In this document: piece after piece, positions 52,478-61,924 of the stretch
Layout: the number at the start of each line of letters is the position of its first letter
Position numbering within the stretch: the stretch's first letter is position 1
Source: Hyphomonadaceae bacterium
GTDB lineage: Bacteria; Pseudomonadota; Alphaproteobacteria; Rhizobiales; Hyphomicrobiaceae
DNA: 64,000 nucleotides
Direction of reading: 5' to 3'
Assembly: GCA_019747815.1 (NCBI GenBank)
Contig: JAIEQJ010000016.1
Coordinates: 1 to 64,000 of the forward strand
Made by a program: the position numbers and the translations under genes
Notes under the pieces: generated by a model
Told to the model about the DNA's origin: nothing
Database searches by the model: none
The model's input: only the letters and a program-made list of their open reading frames with translations

Positions 52478-53134
52478 GTTGGACCTCGCTGCGTCCTGCA
52501 GCAGCCGTGCGACATCATCATCGCTCACCTGCCCGAAGGCCCGATAGAAAGTGCCGACCGAGCCGAAACGGCGCGGCGCACTGAGGCACACCACGTCGTC
52601 GGCCTCCCGCCGCAGCACGGCCACCGCGTCCCTGGAGGCGACGGGCACGGCCGCAATCAGTCGCACCGGACCCTGGCGCCGGATGCTGCGCAGCGCGGCC
52701 CGCATGGTCATGCCGGTGGCCACCCCATCGTCCACCACAACGACGGTGCGGCCTGAAACCTCCACTCCCGGCCGCAGCATCGCGTAATCGCGGCGGCGCC
52801 GCTCGATGCTGATGAGCTCGCGGGCAGCCGTCTCTCTGATGAAGTCCTCGCTCACACCCAGCTTGGCGACCAGGCGGACATTGAGGACGATGACGGGTGC
52901 ATCCCCGTCGGCCACGGCTCCGATGGCGAGCTCCGGCTCGTCGGGGGAGCCCAGCTTGCGCACGAACGCTACGTCCAGCGGCGCGGCCAGGCGCGCGGCG
53001 ATCTGCGCAGCCACCGGCACGCCGCCGCGCGGCAGGGCAAGCACCAGCGGATCGGCGAGCTGCATCTGCGCCAAGCGCTCTGCCAGCAGCAAACCCGCCT
53101 CGTCACGGTCGGCAAAGATCACTCTCCGGCGCAT
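52454..53134 (-). CDS. Phosphoribosyltransferase-fold protein
   Basis: A 226-residue protein of the type I phosphoribosyltransferase fold. It has LALPRGGVPVAAQIAARL, the flexible-loop region AFVRKLGSPDEPELAIGAVA and the PRPP motif VVVVDDGVATGMTMRAAL. Proteins like this are often annotated as erythromycin esterase-linked or general PRTases; the base acceptor is unknown. The last residues (NCHPGRRA) and the stop come from a dispersed repeat, so its native C-terminus was probably different. Confidence 0.87.
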   Translation of the reverse strand: MRRRVIFADRDEAGLLLAERLAQMQLADPLVLALPRGGVPVAAQIAARLAAPLDVAFVRKLGSPDEPELAIGAVADGDAPVIVLNVRLVAKLGVSEDFIRETAARELISIERRRRDYAMLRPGVEVSGRTVVVVDDGVATGMTMRAALRSIRRQGPVRLIAAVPVASRDAVAVLRREADDVVCLSAPRRFGSVGTFYRAFGQVSDDDVARLLQDAARSNCHPGRRA

Positions 53135-53208
53135 GCTCGAGTCCAGGACGGTTTGCAGCCGACGGGCGCTGCAACCGAGCCTCCTCTTCCCCGCGAACCG
53201 AAACGCTC

Positions 53209-53916
53209 TCAGCCGGCCGGCACCGCCTCGCCCGCGAATGCCAGAAAGGTCATGCGCTGGGCATTGTGCCCGATGTTGGGATGGCGGCGATGCGCAACGA
53301 AACCCGATTGCGTCAGAAGGTTAAGGATCTCCGCCTCGTTGAACTTGAGCAGACCCAATCGCTGCCGGACCCGCCGATAGCTGGAGAAGAAGGATTTCAC
53401 CAAGCCGCTACCTGCCGAGAGCAGAAAGCCGTTGGCCGCGGCGAACTTCAAGAGCTCGGCCGCATCCTGCAAGGGGCCGATCTGACGCGGGATGACATCG
53501 GCGATCACGAGGCGGCCCGCGGGACGGAGCTTGTCGCGGGCGATCGTGAGAAAATGCTGGAACTCACTCGCCGACAAATACTGAATGACGGAGTTGGCAA
53601 CGATCATGTCAATCGTCCCGGACGGCAATTGCGCGAACTGCGCTGGCGCTATGGCGTCGATGTTGGCGCGGCCCGCGTAGCGGGCGGCAAGCCGCTCTCT
53701 CACGGCCTGCGTGCTGTCGCACAGGAACAGCTGCGCGCATGCCTCGGCCACCAGATGGGCCGAGAGCGCTTCGCCGCATCCGTAGTCGACCACCCGCGCA
53801 TCGCGCCCCGGCAGGCAGGCAACGATGTCACGCGCCACCGTCTCGTAGTGCACGCCCTTGTGGCGCGCACTGACGTAGAGCGTCGTTTCCCCGCTCCAAT
53901 ACTCAGCCCAGGTCAC
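53209..53916 (-). CDS. Class I SAM-dependent methyltransferase
   Basis: A 235-residue methyltransferase. Motif I is RVVDYGCGEALSAHLVAEA, followed by LFLCDSTQAVRERL, DMIVANSVIQYLSASEFQHF and RPAGRLVIADVIP. The C-terminal half carries SFFSSYRRVRQRLGLLKFN. It resembles small-molecule O- or N-methyltransferases. It is divergent from the second YfhO-like gene, so a shared role in envelope glycan modification is possible, not shown. Confidence 0.87.
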   Translation of the reverse strand: MTWAEYWSGETTLYVSARHKGVHYETVARDIVACLPGRDARVVDYGCGEALSAHLVAEACAQLFLCDSTQAVRERLAARYAGRANIDAIAPAQFAQLPSGTIDMIVANSVIQYLSASEFQHFLTIARDKLRPAGRLVIADVIPRQIGPLQDAAELLKFAAANGFLLSAGSGLVKSFFSSYRRVRQRLGLLKFNEAEILNLLTQSGFVAHRRHPNIGHNAQRMTFLAFAGEAVPAG

Positions 53917-54205
53917 GGCGCCTCCGCCAATGCTTTGCGCACCTCAGCCGCCCGGCACTGTCACGGCGCATGCAATTGCGTCCTTGCGCACCCGCACCGG
54001 CCGGCGCCGCGACAGTCGCGGCGAAGCATCGGATTGGACCGGATGCATCGGCGAATGTCCAGTCCCGGCGCGGCGAGCATGGGCTTGCTGATGCCGATGC
54101 GCATCTGATAGGCACTCGGCGCCCGCGCACGGCGGGCGGGGGGAGCCGCCGGCCGCGCCGGATGCCAGGGCGGGGCTGGACCGGGATGAAGGCAGCGTTC
54201 GGTCG
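53917..54205. other. Divergent intergenic region before second YfhO-like gene
   Basis: A 289-base spacer between divergent genes. It is GC-rich with several short inverted words (ggcgcccgcgc, gccggccgcgccgg). No gene, no family-A repeat and no clear promoter are recognised. Confidence 0.45.
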
Positions 54206-56593
54206 ATGCAAGCCTATCGGACACGGGACTACCGCTTGGCGGCAGGCGTATTCGTTGGCGTTTGGCTGCTGCTGTCCGCGCCGTGGCTGAGCGGCATGGT
54301 CACCATTCCCTATGACGCCAAGGCCCTGTTCCAGGCCCAGCTGCAATTTCTTGCCAACGCCCTGCACACCGGTCAGTCGCCGCTGTGGAATCCCAGCAGC
54401 TTCGGCGGCATGCCACAGATCGCCGACCCGCAGTCGCTGATCTTCTCGCCCGCGTTTCTCCTGGCCTATCTCACGAAGAGCCCGAGCTTCTGGCTGCTCG
54501 ACACGTTTGTGCTGGTGCTGCTTGCCGCCGGCGGACTGGCGACCCTGAAATTCTGCCAGGACCGAGGATGGCATCCGGCCGGTTGCGCCGTTGCGGCCAT
54601 CGTGTTCGCCTTCGGCGCGTCCACCGCCTGGCGCATCCAGCACATCGCCCAGATCCAGAGTCTCGCCTTCTTTGCCGTGGCGCTGTGGCTGCTGGGGCGT
54701 GCGCTGGCCGCCTCGTCGGCGCTCTACGGCGCTCTGGCAGGACTTGCCGCAGGGCTGATGGTGATCGAGCCCAACCAGGTGGCGCTGCTCGGCTGCTACG
54801 TGTTGGCCGGCTATTGCGTGGCGCACTGGCTGCTGAGCTGCGATGTGCTCGCAGCCGTGCGCCGCAGCCTGGCTCCGCTGGCGGCGGGCGCGCTCGTGAC
54901 GACGTCCATGGCGCTGCTCCCTCTCCTGTCGATCTATCTCTTCCTGGACGCCTCCAATCGCCCCTCGATCGCCTTCAGCGAGGCCGTGCGCGGGTCGCTG
55001 CATCCGGCCTCCCTGCTGACGGCGGTCGTTGCCGATCTCTTCGGCGCCATCGATCCGGCAACCGACTATTGGGGCCCTTACAGCGAATGGTGGGACAAGA
55101 ACGAGCTCACGTTGTCGTACAATATGAGCCAGATGTACCTCGGCACCCTGCCGATCCTGCTCATTCTGACGGTCGGACTGACGCGGGGCACGCTTTGGGC
55201 GCGCGAGATCCGGGCGCTGACCGTGGCCACCATGGTCCTCCTGCTATATGCCCTCGGCACCCATACGCCGATGTTTCGCATCTTCTTCGACTATCTGCCC
55301 GGCGTCGCCTTCTTCCGGCGCCCGGTCGACGCGACGTTCCTGATCGGTGCCCTTATTGCCATTGCCGCCGGCTACATCGTCCATCTGTGGGCGAGCGGAA
55401 CGCTGCCCCTTGCCACGACGCGCAGGCGATGCCTGGAGGCGGGGCTCATCGCGGCCATCCTGGCGGCCGCGCTCGCGACCGCGGCAACCGCCGGCAAGGC
55501 GGCCGCTGCCGGCAAACCGCTGTTGGTCGCACTGGCCTGGATGGCTGTGACACTGCTCGTGCTGGCGGTTCCGAAGGCCTGGCGGCAGCGCAGCCGCCCG
55601 TTTGCCGTGATCGCGCCGGCACTGCTCCTGGCCGTCGATCTGGCCGTCAACAACGGGCCCAATGTCGCCACAGCGCTGCCGCCTGCGAACTACGAGATTC
55701 TCACGCCGGCCACCAATAACGACACGGTCCGGTTTCTGAAGGAGAGGCTGCGGCGGGAGCCCGGTTCTCCGTGGCGCGACAGGGTCGAGCTGGTCGGCCT
55801 CGGTTTCGAATGGCAGAACGCGGCGCTCGTGCACGGCTTTGAGGGTACGCTCGGCTACAATCCGTTCCGCCTCGGCGAGGTCTCGGAGGCAACCGGCGCC
55901 GGCGACTACAGTGCAGGAGCGGATCAGAAAGCTTTCTCGCCGCTCTTTCCTTCCTACACCTCGACAATGGCAGACCTGCTCGGCTTGCGCTTCATTGTGG
56001 TCGGTGTCCCCATCGAGCACATCGACCACAAGCTGATGGCGGGTTTGCTGCACCTGGTCGCGCGCACGGCCGATGCCTTCATCTATGAGAACCCGCACGC
56101 CCTGCCGCGGGTGCTGTTCGCCAGCAACTGGCGGCGTGTCGATTTCGAGATGCTGACGGCCTCGGGCAGGTGGCCCCCGTTCGACCCCAAGGAGACGGTT
56201 CTGCTGGAGGAAGCGCCCGAGTTCGACAAGAAGCTCGTCAGGCTGGCGCGCCATTCCAGCATCCGCTCGAGCGTCAGCATCCGTCACTATGAGAACACCA
56301 AGGTGGTCATCGATGTCGACGCCGTGCGCTCGGGATTTATCGTGCTGCACGACGTCTGGCACCCCTGGTGGACCGCCGAGCTCAACGGCCGGGACGTGCC
56401 GGTGCTGCGGGCGAATGTCATGTTCAGGGCGGTGCGCGTGCCGGCCGGACGCCACGTCCTGACGTTCGAGTTCAAGCCCATTGCCGGCGCCATCACCGAG
56501 CTGAGCGGCCGGCTGTTCGCGCCGCCGGCGCAGCAACCCCCGCCGCCTAGCTTCAACGTCCACGCCAAGGGCATACCCCTGCCGCGCAGGTGA
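54206..56593 (+). CDS. YfhO-like large membrane protein (putative GT-C glycosyltransferase), copy 2
   Basis: A 795-residue paralogue of the protein at 32100. It shares IPYDAKALFQAQLQFLANAL with Asp37 in the first loop, MPQIADPQSLIFSP, FGASTAWRIQHIAQ, RRPVDATFLIGAL, LGYNPFRL and LHDVWHPWWTAELNG. About 12 membrane helices precede a soluble C-terminal domain. It has no ABC genes attached; a methyltransferase is divergent upstream and an acyltransferase is convergent downstream, which suggests a glycan-decorating role. Confidence 0.8.
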   Translation: MQAYRTRDYRLAAGVFVGVWLLLSAPWLSGMVTIPYDAKALFQAQLQFLANALHTGQSPLWNPSSFGGMPQIADPQSLIFSPAFLLAYLTKSPSFWLLDTFVLVLLAAGGLATLKFCQDRGWHPAGCAVAAIVFAFGASTAWRIQHIAQIQSLAFFAVALWLLGRALAASSALYGALAGLAAGLMVIEPNQVALLGCYVLAGYCVAHWLLSCDVLAAVRRSLAPLAAGALVTTSMALLPLLSIYLFLDASNRPSIAFSEAVRGSLHPASLLTAVVADLFGAIDPATDYWGPYSEWWDKNELTLSYNMSQMYLGTLPILLILTVGLTRGTLWAREIRALTVATMVLLLYALGTHTPMFRIFFDYLPGVAFFRRPVDATFLIGALIAIAAGYIVHLWASGTLPLATTRRRCLEAGLIAAILAAALATAATAGKAAAAGKPLLVALAWMAVTLLVLAVPKAWRQRSRPFAVIAPALLLAVDLAVNNGPNVATALPPANYEILTPATNNDTVRFLKERLRREPGSPWRDRVELVGLGFEWQNAALVHGFEGTLGYNPFRLGEVSEATGAGDYSAGADQKAFSPLFPSYTSTMADLLGLRFIVVGVPIEHIDHKLMAGLLHLVARTADAFIYENPHALPRVLFASNWRRVDFEMLTASGRWPPFDPKETVLLEEAPEFDKKLVRLARHSSIRSSVSIRHYENTKVVIDVDAVRSGFIVLHDVWHPWWTAELNGRDVPVLRANVMFRAVRVPAGRHVLTFEFKPIAGAITELSGRLFAPPAQQPPPPSFNVHAKGIPLPRR

Positions 56594-56640
56594 GCACAAC
56601 GGAGCCGGGCAGCGCATCTCCGGTTTGCGCCGCTGCCAGT

Positions 56641-57816
56641 CTACCGGGACTTCCAGAGCGCGTTTTCGAGCGGCTGGCGCGGGGCGCGCGGAGCGACCGC
56701 GCGTCTCGACCAGCTCATGATGGGCGCCTCGAACCAGCGATACGACACATACGCGACGGCCACGGTCAGCGACCACCCGCAGACGAACAAGACCACCCGC
56801 TGCGGGATGGACAGGCCTCCCACACTGATCGGCAGGAGGGCAAAGATCAGCCACAGGACGAGGGCGTGATAGAGGTAGCCGCCATAGGAGATCCGTCCCA
56901 CCAGCGCAACGGCGGGCCACCCCAGCGGTCGCATGATGGGTTTTCGCAGGATGGCGAGGATCAGCAGATCGGCCGCCACCAGATTGACGACGCTGTAGAC
57001 GAACACCTCCCGTCCGCCGCCGAACAGTATGCCGGAAAAGATGTTGCGGAAGGCTTCGATGCCGGCCGCGCCGGCGCTACGATTCATGTTCCAGGTGATG
57101 AAGGCGTACAGGGCGACGGCCACCAGGGCGAGACCAGCCACGACCACGGCCACGCGCTCGTTTTGCCGAATGTAGCCTTCGAACCACGCGATCAGCGCCC
57201 CCAAGAGAAAGGCGTCGAAATGCGCAAAGGAAGCGGCATAGACGGCAAACGCCAGCCAGCCTGCGTCGCTGCTGAGGCCGGTCAGGGCGGCGGAATAGGC
57301 AAAGCGCACGAACGGCCCTGCCGCAATCAGCACCACCAGGGCTGCCACGTACCATCGCGGCCGCAGGAGCAGAAACAGCAGCGGGTAGACGACGTAGAAC
57401 TGCTCCTCGATGCTCAGCGTCCACAGATGCCCGAAGGCCGACCAGGACTGCGGGTTGGGCCACAGATTGAAGATCATCTGCCAGTTGTAGGTGAACGTCA
57501 GAAGAAACGGCAGATCGCGCAGCGCACCGGCCTGACCCACGAGCAGCAGGATGATCGTGCCGATGGCGATGTAGAGCGCATAGACCGGCACGATGCGGAA
57601 GAACCGCCGCAGCATGAAGTTGCGATACTCGTGGCCCCAATCCCGGTCGACATACTCGCGCGCCAGGAAGTTGCGCGAGATCACATAGCCGGAGATGACG
57701 AAAAACAGCCACACGCCCGTCCAGCCGAACGGTGCAAGGCCGCAATGCTGCGCCACCACACCGGTCATTGCCGCGGCGCGCAGACCGTCGATCTCGTCAA
57801 TCCTGCCGTCTTGCAT
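56641..57816 (-). CDS. OafA/YrhL-type acyltransferase (acyltransferase 3)
   Basis: A 391-residue inner-membrane O-acyltransferase. It opens with EIDGLRAAAMTGVVAQHCGL, the family signature, in which His is the catalytic base, then WTGVWLFFVISGYVISRNFL, RRFFRIVPVYALYI and HLWTLSIEEQFYVVYPLLF. Ten or so membrane helices follow. It transfers acetyl or other acyl groups to glycans. The start at 57816 is chosen as the nearest ATG to the family signature; a longer frame from 57912 exists. Confidence 0.9.
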   Translation of the reverse strand: MQDGRIDEIDGLRAAAMTGVVAQHCGLAPFGWTGVWLFFVISGYVISRNFLAREYVDRDWGHEYRNFMLRRFFRIVPVYALYIAIGTIILLLVGQAGALRDLPFLLTFTYNWQMIFNLWPNPQSWSAFGHLWTLSIEEQFYVVYPLLFLLLRPRWYVAALVVLIAAGPFVRFAYSAALTGLSSDAGWLAFAVYAASFAHFDAFLLGALIAWFEGYIRQNERVAVVVAGLALVAVALYAFITWNMNRSAGAAGIEAFRNIFSGILFGGGREVFVYSVVNLVAADLLILAILRKPIMRPLGWPAVALVGRISYGGYLYHALVLWLIFALLPISVGGLSIPQRVVLFVCGWSLTVAVAYVSYRWFEAPIMSWSRRAVAPRAPRQPLENALWKSR

Positions 57817-57989
57817 GCCTCGCAGCCGCGCCCCAACCAATGTGCTCTTGGGCAATGTGCAACCAATCGATAGCCCATTCCATGAACAAAGGGCCGCAAC
57901 TGCCAGCGGCACCTCCCAGAAAGCTTAACAGCGCCGCGCATTGCCAGCACGCCGGCGCTGCGGCGAAACAATTCGCCGCAGCGCTCAGC

Positions 57990-58973
57990 CTAGTCCGCCA
58001 TGACGGGTTTGAGCGCGTGCCGCGGCGGCTGCACCGGTAAGCCCGCAAACACGGAGCCTTCTTCGAACCAGGAGCGCGGCGCTGGCGTGCCCCACAGCGT
58101 CTGGCGCCGCGGATCGCGCAAGGACCAGCGGATCGGCTCGAGATCGGGATCGACGGTCAGATAGTCGGACGTATAGAGCTCGGTGCGGTGGCCATCGGGG
58201 TCGCGCACATAGAGAAAGAAAGCGTTGGAGATGCCGTGGCGGCCGGGCCCGCGCTCCATGTTGGCGAGATAACCCGTCGAGGCCATCACATCGCACAGAT
58301 GGATGATGTTGAGCGCGGTGGGCACGCAGTAGGCGAGGTGGTGGAGGCGGGGGCCGTACCCGTTGGTGAAGGCGACGTCATGCACGCCGCCCTTGCGGTG
58401 CATCCAGGCGGCGGCGATCTTGGGATCGGCATCATCGCTCTCGGCATACTCGGTCAGGCGGAAGCCGAGCAACGCATAGAAGTCGATGGCGGCCTGCACA
58501 TCGTGAGCGAAGAGGTTGACATGATCGATGCGCTGCGGGTGACAGCCGCGATAGCGGCCATACTGCTGCAGGATGCGCTCCGCCTGGTCCATCTTGCAGT
58601 AGAGTTCGAGCGGACTGCCCAGGGCATCGGCGGCGTGCAGCGTGCGGCCCTGGAACGGTACCTCGACAAACTTCGCGGGGAGCTGCCGCTCCTTGAAGAA
58701 TGCGAAGGCTCGGTCCAGATCCTCCTCGCTTCCCACCTTGAAGCCGAGCCGCTCGGCCGCCGGCTCGCCGCCGCGCTTGAGGACCAGTGAATGGTGGTTG
58801 CGCTCCTCCATGCCGCGCAGGTAGAGCGTCTCCTTGCCGGCATGCTCGACCTTGAGGCCGATGGTGTCCTCGTAGAAAGCGCGCGCGGCTCCAAGATCGC
58901 GCACGGTGAGCACCGCGTGGCTGCAGCGCACGATGTTGAACAGCGGATTGAAGATGTGCTTCGGCACCGGCAT
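57990..58973 (-). CDS. hpaD: Homoprotocatechuate 2,3-dioxygenase (extradiol, VOC family)
   Basis: Ring-cleaving dioxygenase for 3,4-dihydroxyphenylacetate or a close catechol. The 327-residue two-VOC-domain protein has iron ligands His151 (RIDHVNLFAHD), His211 or His212 (PRLHHLAYCV) and Glu265 (GHRTELYTSDY). The family-type MPVPKHIFNPLFNIVRCSHA start and length agree with the Brevibacterium-type enzyme. It follows hpaE by seven bases on the minus strand, and hpaF precedes, so the assignment to the homoprotocatechuate pathway is well supported by context. Confidence 0.88.
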   Translation of the reverse strand: MPVPKHIFNPLFNIVRCSHAVLTVRDLGAARAFYEDTIGLKVEHAGKETLYLRGMEERNHHSLVLKRGGEPAAERLGFKVGSEEDLDRAFAFFKERQLPAKFVEVPFQGRTLHAADALGSPLELYCKMDQAERILQQYGRYRGCHPQRIDHVNLFAHDVQAAIDFYALLGFRLTEYAESDDADPKIAAAWMHRKGGVHDVAFTNGYGPRLHHLAYCVPTALNIIHLCDVMASTGYLANMERGPGRHGISNAFFLYVRDPDGHRTELYTSDYLTVDPDLEPIRWSLRDPRRQTLWGTPAPRSWFEEGSVFAGLPVQPPRHALKPVMAD

Positions 58974-58980
58974 ATCGCGG

Positions 58981-60528
58981 TCAGCTCCCGATCCTGGGCA
59001 CCTTGTGGCTGTCGTAGGCGACCGCCACGTTCTTGGTTTCCATGTAGAAGTCGAAGGAATAGTCGCCGCCGTCGCGGCCGATGCCCGAGGCCTTCATGCC
59101 GCCGAAGGGTGTCGGCAGATGCCGCACGTTCTCGGAGTTGACCCAGATCATGCCGGCGTCCAGGTCGCGGGCGACGCGATGGGCGCGGCCGACATCGCGG
59201 GTCCAGATGTAGCCGGTGAGACCGTAGCGCACGTCGTTGGCGATCTTGACCGCCTCGACCTCGTCCTGGAACGGCAGCACCGTGAGAACGGGCCCGAAAA
59301 TCTCCTCCTGGGCGATGCGCATGCGCGATTGCGCGTCGAGATAGAGGGTGGGCTCCACGTAGTTGCCCTGGCCGCCCATGGCGCGCCCCCCGCCGCAGGC
59401 GATCCGCGCACCGTCCTTCTGCGCCGCCGCCGGAAAGCTCAGCACCTTGTCGACATGGGCTGGATGTATGAGAGGGCCGATCTCGGTGGCGGGGTCGAGC
59501 GGATGTCCAACCTTGATCCGCCGCACGCGCTCGCCGAGCTTGGCGGCGAACGCATCGTAGATGGACCGCTGCACCAGCGCGCGGCTCGACGACGTGCAGC
59601 GCTCGCCATTGAGGCTGTAGATCATGAACAGCACGGCATCGAGCGCCCGGTCGAGATCGGCATCCGCAAACACGATCACCGGGTTCTTGCCGCCCAGCTC
59701 GAAGTGCACGCGCTTCAAGGTCGGCGCGCCCTGCGCCATGATGCGCGAGCCGGTTTGGCTGTCGCCGACGAAGCCAACCGCCTTGATCTGCGGATGCTCG
59801 GTGAGCGCCCTGCCGGCCTCCTCGCCTATGCCGTGCACCATGTTGACTACGCCCGCGGGCAGCCCATGGGCGCGGAGCACGCCGTCCATGATCCGGATCA
59901 GCAGCGTTGCCGACAGCGGGCTCCACTCCGCCGGCTTGTGCACCACCGTGCAGCCCGCCGCCAGCGCCGGGGCGATCTTCCACGTGGAGAGCATGAACGG
60001 CGTATTCCACGGCGTGATGATGCCGACCGGACCGATGGGCTGGCGGAGCGTGTAGTTGATGTGATCGCTGTCGGGCAGGGAGAGCCCGTCACCGGCACCC
60101 GGCGCGCGGTCAGCGAAAAAGCGGTAATTTTCCGCCCCCCGCAAGGCAGCCTTGGCCATGTAGCGGATAGGCTGGCCGGTATCCATGCTCTCGATGAGCG
60201 CGATCTCCTCTGCACGCGCCTCGATGGCATCGGCGATGGCGTGCAGGATCGCCCGCCGTCTGGCGCCGGAGACGGCGCGCCAGGCCGGAAAGGCGGCCGC
60301 CGCGGCACGGGCGGCAGCCTCGATGTCGGCGGCACCACCGGCGCAAACCTTGCCCAAGACTGAATTGTCCACGGGGCAAAGTGTGTCGAAGGTCCCGCCG
60401 GATTGCCCGCTGATGCTCCTGCCGGCGATGAAATGCTGGACGGGCGCGCCTTTGAACTGGGCGAGGTAGTGCTGGGCCTTGTCGAGATTGGCGGCCAAAC
60501 CCGCAGCGCCCGGCGCGTCATCCTTCAT
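58981..60528 (-). CDS. hpaE: 5-carboxymethyl-2-hydroxymuconate semialdehyde dehydrogenase
   Basis: NAD-dependent aldehyde dehydrogenase of 515 residues that oxidises the ring-cleavage product. It has IGPVGIITPWNTPFMLSTWK, FELGGKNPVIVFADADLDRA, the catalytic Cys in LNGERCTSSSRALV, and EIFGPVLTVLPFQDEVEAV. The position between the isomerase and dioxygenase genes defines the substrate; by sequence alone other hydroxymuconic semialdehyde dehydrogenases are possible. The start overlaps hpaF by 11 bases. Confidence 0.9.
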   Translation of the reverse strand: MKDDAPGAAGLAANLDKAQHYLAQFKGAPVQHFIAGRSISGQSGGTFDTLCPVDNSVLGKVCAGGAADIEAAARAAAAAFPAWRAVSGARRRAILHAIADAIEARAEEIALIESMDTGQPIRYMAKAALRGAENYRFFADRAPGAGDGLSLPDSDHINYTLRQPIGPVGIITPWNTPFMLSTWKIAPALAAGCTVVHKPAEWSPLSATLLIRIMDGVLRAHGLPAGVVNMVHGIGEEAGRALTEHPQIKAVGFVGDSQTGSRIMAQGAPTLKRVHFELGGKNPVIVFADADLDRALDAVLFMIYSLNGERCTSSSRALVQRSIYDAFAAKLGERVRRIKVGHPLDPATEIGPLIHPAHVDKVLSFPAAAQKDGARIACGGGRAMGGQGNYVEPTLYLDAQSRMRIAQEEIFGPVLTVLPFQDEVEAVKIANDVRYGLTGYIWTRDVGRAHRVARDLDAGMIWVNSENVRHLPTPFGGMKASGIGRDGGDYSFDFYMETKNVAVAYDSHKVPRIGS

Positions 60529-60928
60529 GCCGCACTCCCTTCCGACGGGCGTCCACCATCGCGTGCAGATTGCTGTGCTTGAGGCTGCCGACCGGATCGA
60601 TCTCCACGATCTCCAGCGAAAGCCCCAGCGGTCGGTGCGCGCACACCCCGGACGTCTCGGCCTTCACGGCGGCGAAGATGCGCTCGGCCGCCTGCTGGCG
60701 CACTTCCGGCGTCCGTCCCGCGCCGATGCGCGCCTCAACGTGGATGAACCCATTGTCGGGATGGCGGTCGGCGATGGCGTAGACCTCCCGCCGCGCCGCG
60801 CGGACACGGATGCCGCCGATGGGAAACACGCCCATCTCCAATGCCGCCGCGTGGACGGCCGCCACCAGGCGCACAATATCGACATCACGCTCCAGATTGG
60901 CCGAATATTCGACGATAAGATGGGGCAT
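60518..60928 (-). CDS. hpaF: 5-carboxymethyl-2-hydroxymuconate isomerase
   Basis: A 136-residue tautomerase-fold enzyme. It starts MPHLIVEYSANLE, so Pro2 becomes the N-terminal catalytic base after Met removal. Then FPIGGIRVRAARREVYAIAD and ADRHPDNGFIHVEARIGAGR follow. It isomerises the acid made by HpaE. It is the first gene of an hpaFED operon on the minus strand; the decarboxylase HpaG, hydratase HpaH and aldolase HpaI are not in the window. Confidence 0.9.
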   Translation of the reverse strand: MPHLIVEYSANLERDVDIVRLVAAVHAAALEMGVFPIGGIRVRAARREVYAIADRHPDNGFIHVEARIGAGRTPEVRQQAAERIFAAVKAETSGVCAHRPLGLSLEIVEIDPVGSLKHSNLHAMVDARRKGVRHEG

Positions 60929-61048
60929 GGCCCTACCTGCGCTGACGCCGGATGAAACACTAGCAGGCGGCGGCACTTGCGCCAAACGGCGCAAGGCTGG
61001 ACCATGGATGAAGCGCAGGCCCGCCATGACCTGCCGGAGACGCTGACC

Positions 61049-61813
61049 ATGCGTGTCGATCTCAACTCGGATCTGGGCGAAAGCTTCGGCGCCTGGAAAA
61101 TGGGCGACGATGAAGCCATGCTCGGCATCATCACCTCCGCCAGCATCGCCTGCGGGTGGCATGCGGGCGATCCTATCGTCATGCATCGGGCCGCAGAGCT
61201 GGCCAAGAAGAACGGCGTCGCCATCGGCGCACACCCGAGCTTCAACGACCTGTGGGGTTTCGGCCGCCGCGTCATTCGCGGCACATCGATGCCGGACCTC
61301 GAGAAGATGATCGCCTACCAGATCGGCGCCCTGCAGGCGATCGCCGCCACGGCTGGCCACACCGTGACGCATGTGAAGGCGCACGGCGCGCTGGGCAACC
61401 TCGCCAACGACGAGGACGACTTTGCTATGGCGCTGGGCCGGGCGATCAAGGCCGTGGACCCCAAGCTCGTCTATGTCGTGATGCCCGGACGGCCCAGCGC
61501 GGCCGCCGCCGAAAGGCTGGGCTTGCCGGTGCTGCAGGAGATCTTTGCCGATCGCGCCTACATGGACAACGGTCAGCTCGTGAACCGCCGTGAGCCGGGT
61601 GCCGTCATCCACGATGCGCAAGCCGCAACGGCGCGCATCCTGCGCGCCCTGCAGGACAACGTGATCATCTCTATCACCGGCCGCAAAGTGCCGGTCAAGA
61701 TCGACACCATCTGCGTGCACGGCGACACGCCCACCGCCGTTGAGATGGCGCACCAGCTTCGCCAGCGGCTTGTGGCCGCGGGCGTGGATCTGAAGCCCTA
61801 CACGGCGGCCTAA
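61049..61813 (+). CDS. pxpA: LamB/YcsF family protein (5-oxoprolinase subunit A)
   Basis: A 254-residue protein. The start MRVDLNSDLGESFGAWKMGD is the family signature. It has SIACGWHAGDPIVMHRAAEL, GAHPSFNDLWGFGRR, THVKAHGALGNLANDE and VKIDTICVHGDTPTAVEMA. Together with PxpB and PxpC it hydrolyses 5-oxoproline; those genes are not adjacent. Alternative biological roles for solitary copies are known to occur. GGAG about 10 bases upstream supports 61049; an ATG at 61004 is possible. Confidence 0.88.
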   Translation: MRVDLNSDLGESFGAWKMGDDEAMLGIITSASIACGWHAGDPIVMHRAAELAKKNGVAIGAHPSFNDLWGFGRRVIRGTSMPDLEKMIAYQIGALQAIAATAGHTVTHVKAHGALGNLANDEDDFAMALGRAIKAVDPKLVYVVMPGRPSAAAAERLGLPVLQEIFADRAYMDNGQLVNRREPGAVIHDAQAATARILRALQDNVIISITGRKVPVKIDTICVHGDTPTAVEMAHQLRQRLVAAGVDLKPYTAA

Positions 61814-61924
61814 CACGTATTCCGGGGGCGCGGCACCCATCGCCAGCGGCCGCAACGTGTGGCACAAAACTCCTGCCGCAATTGTTTCCCAGCATCCACC
61901 CCTGAACCTCTCGCAGGAGGGACG

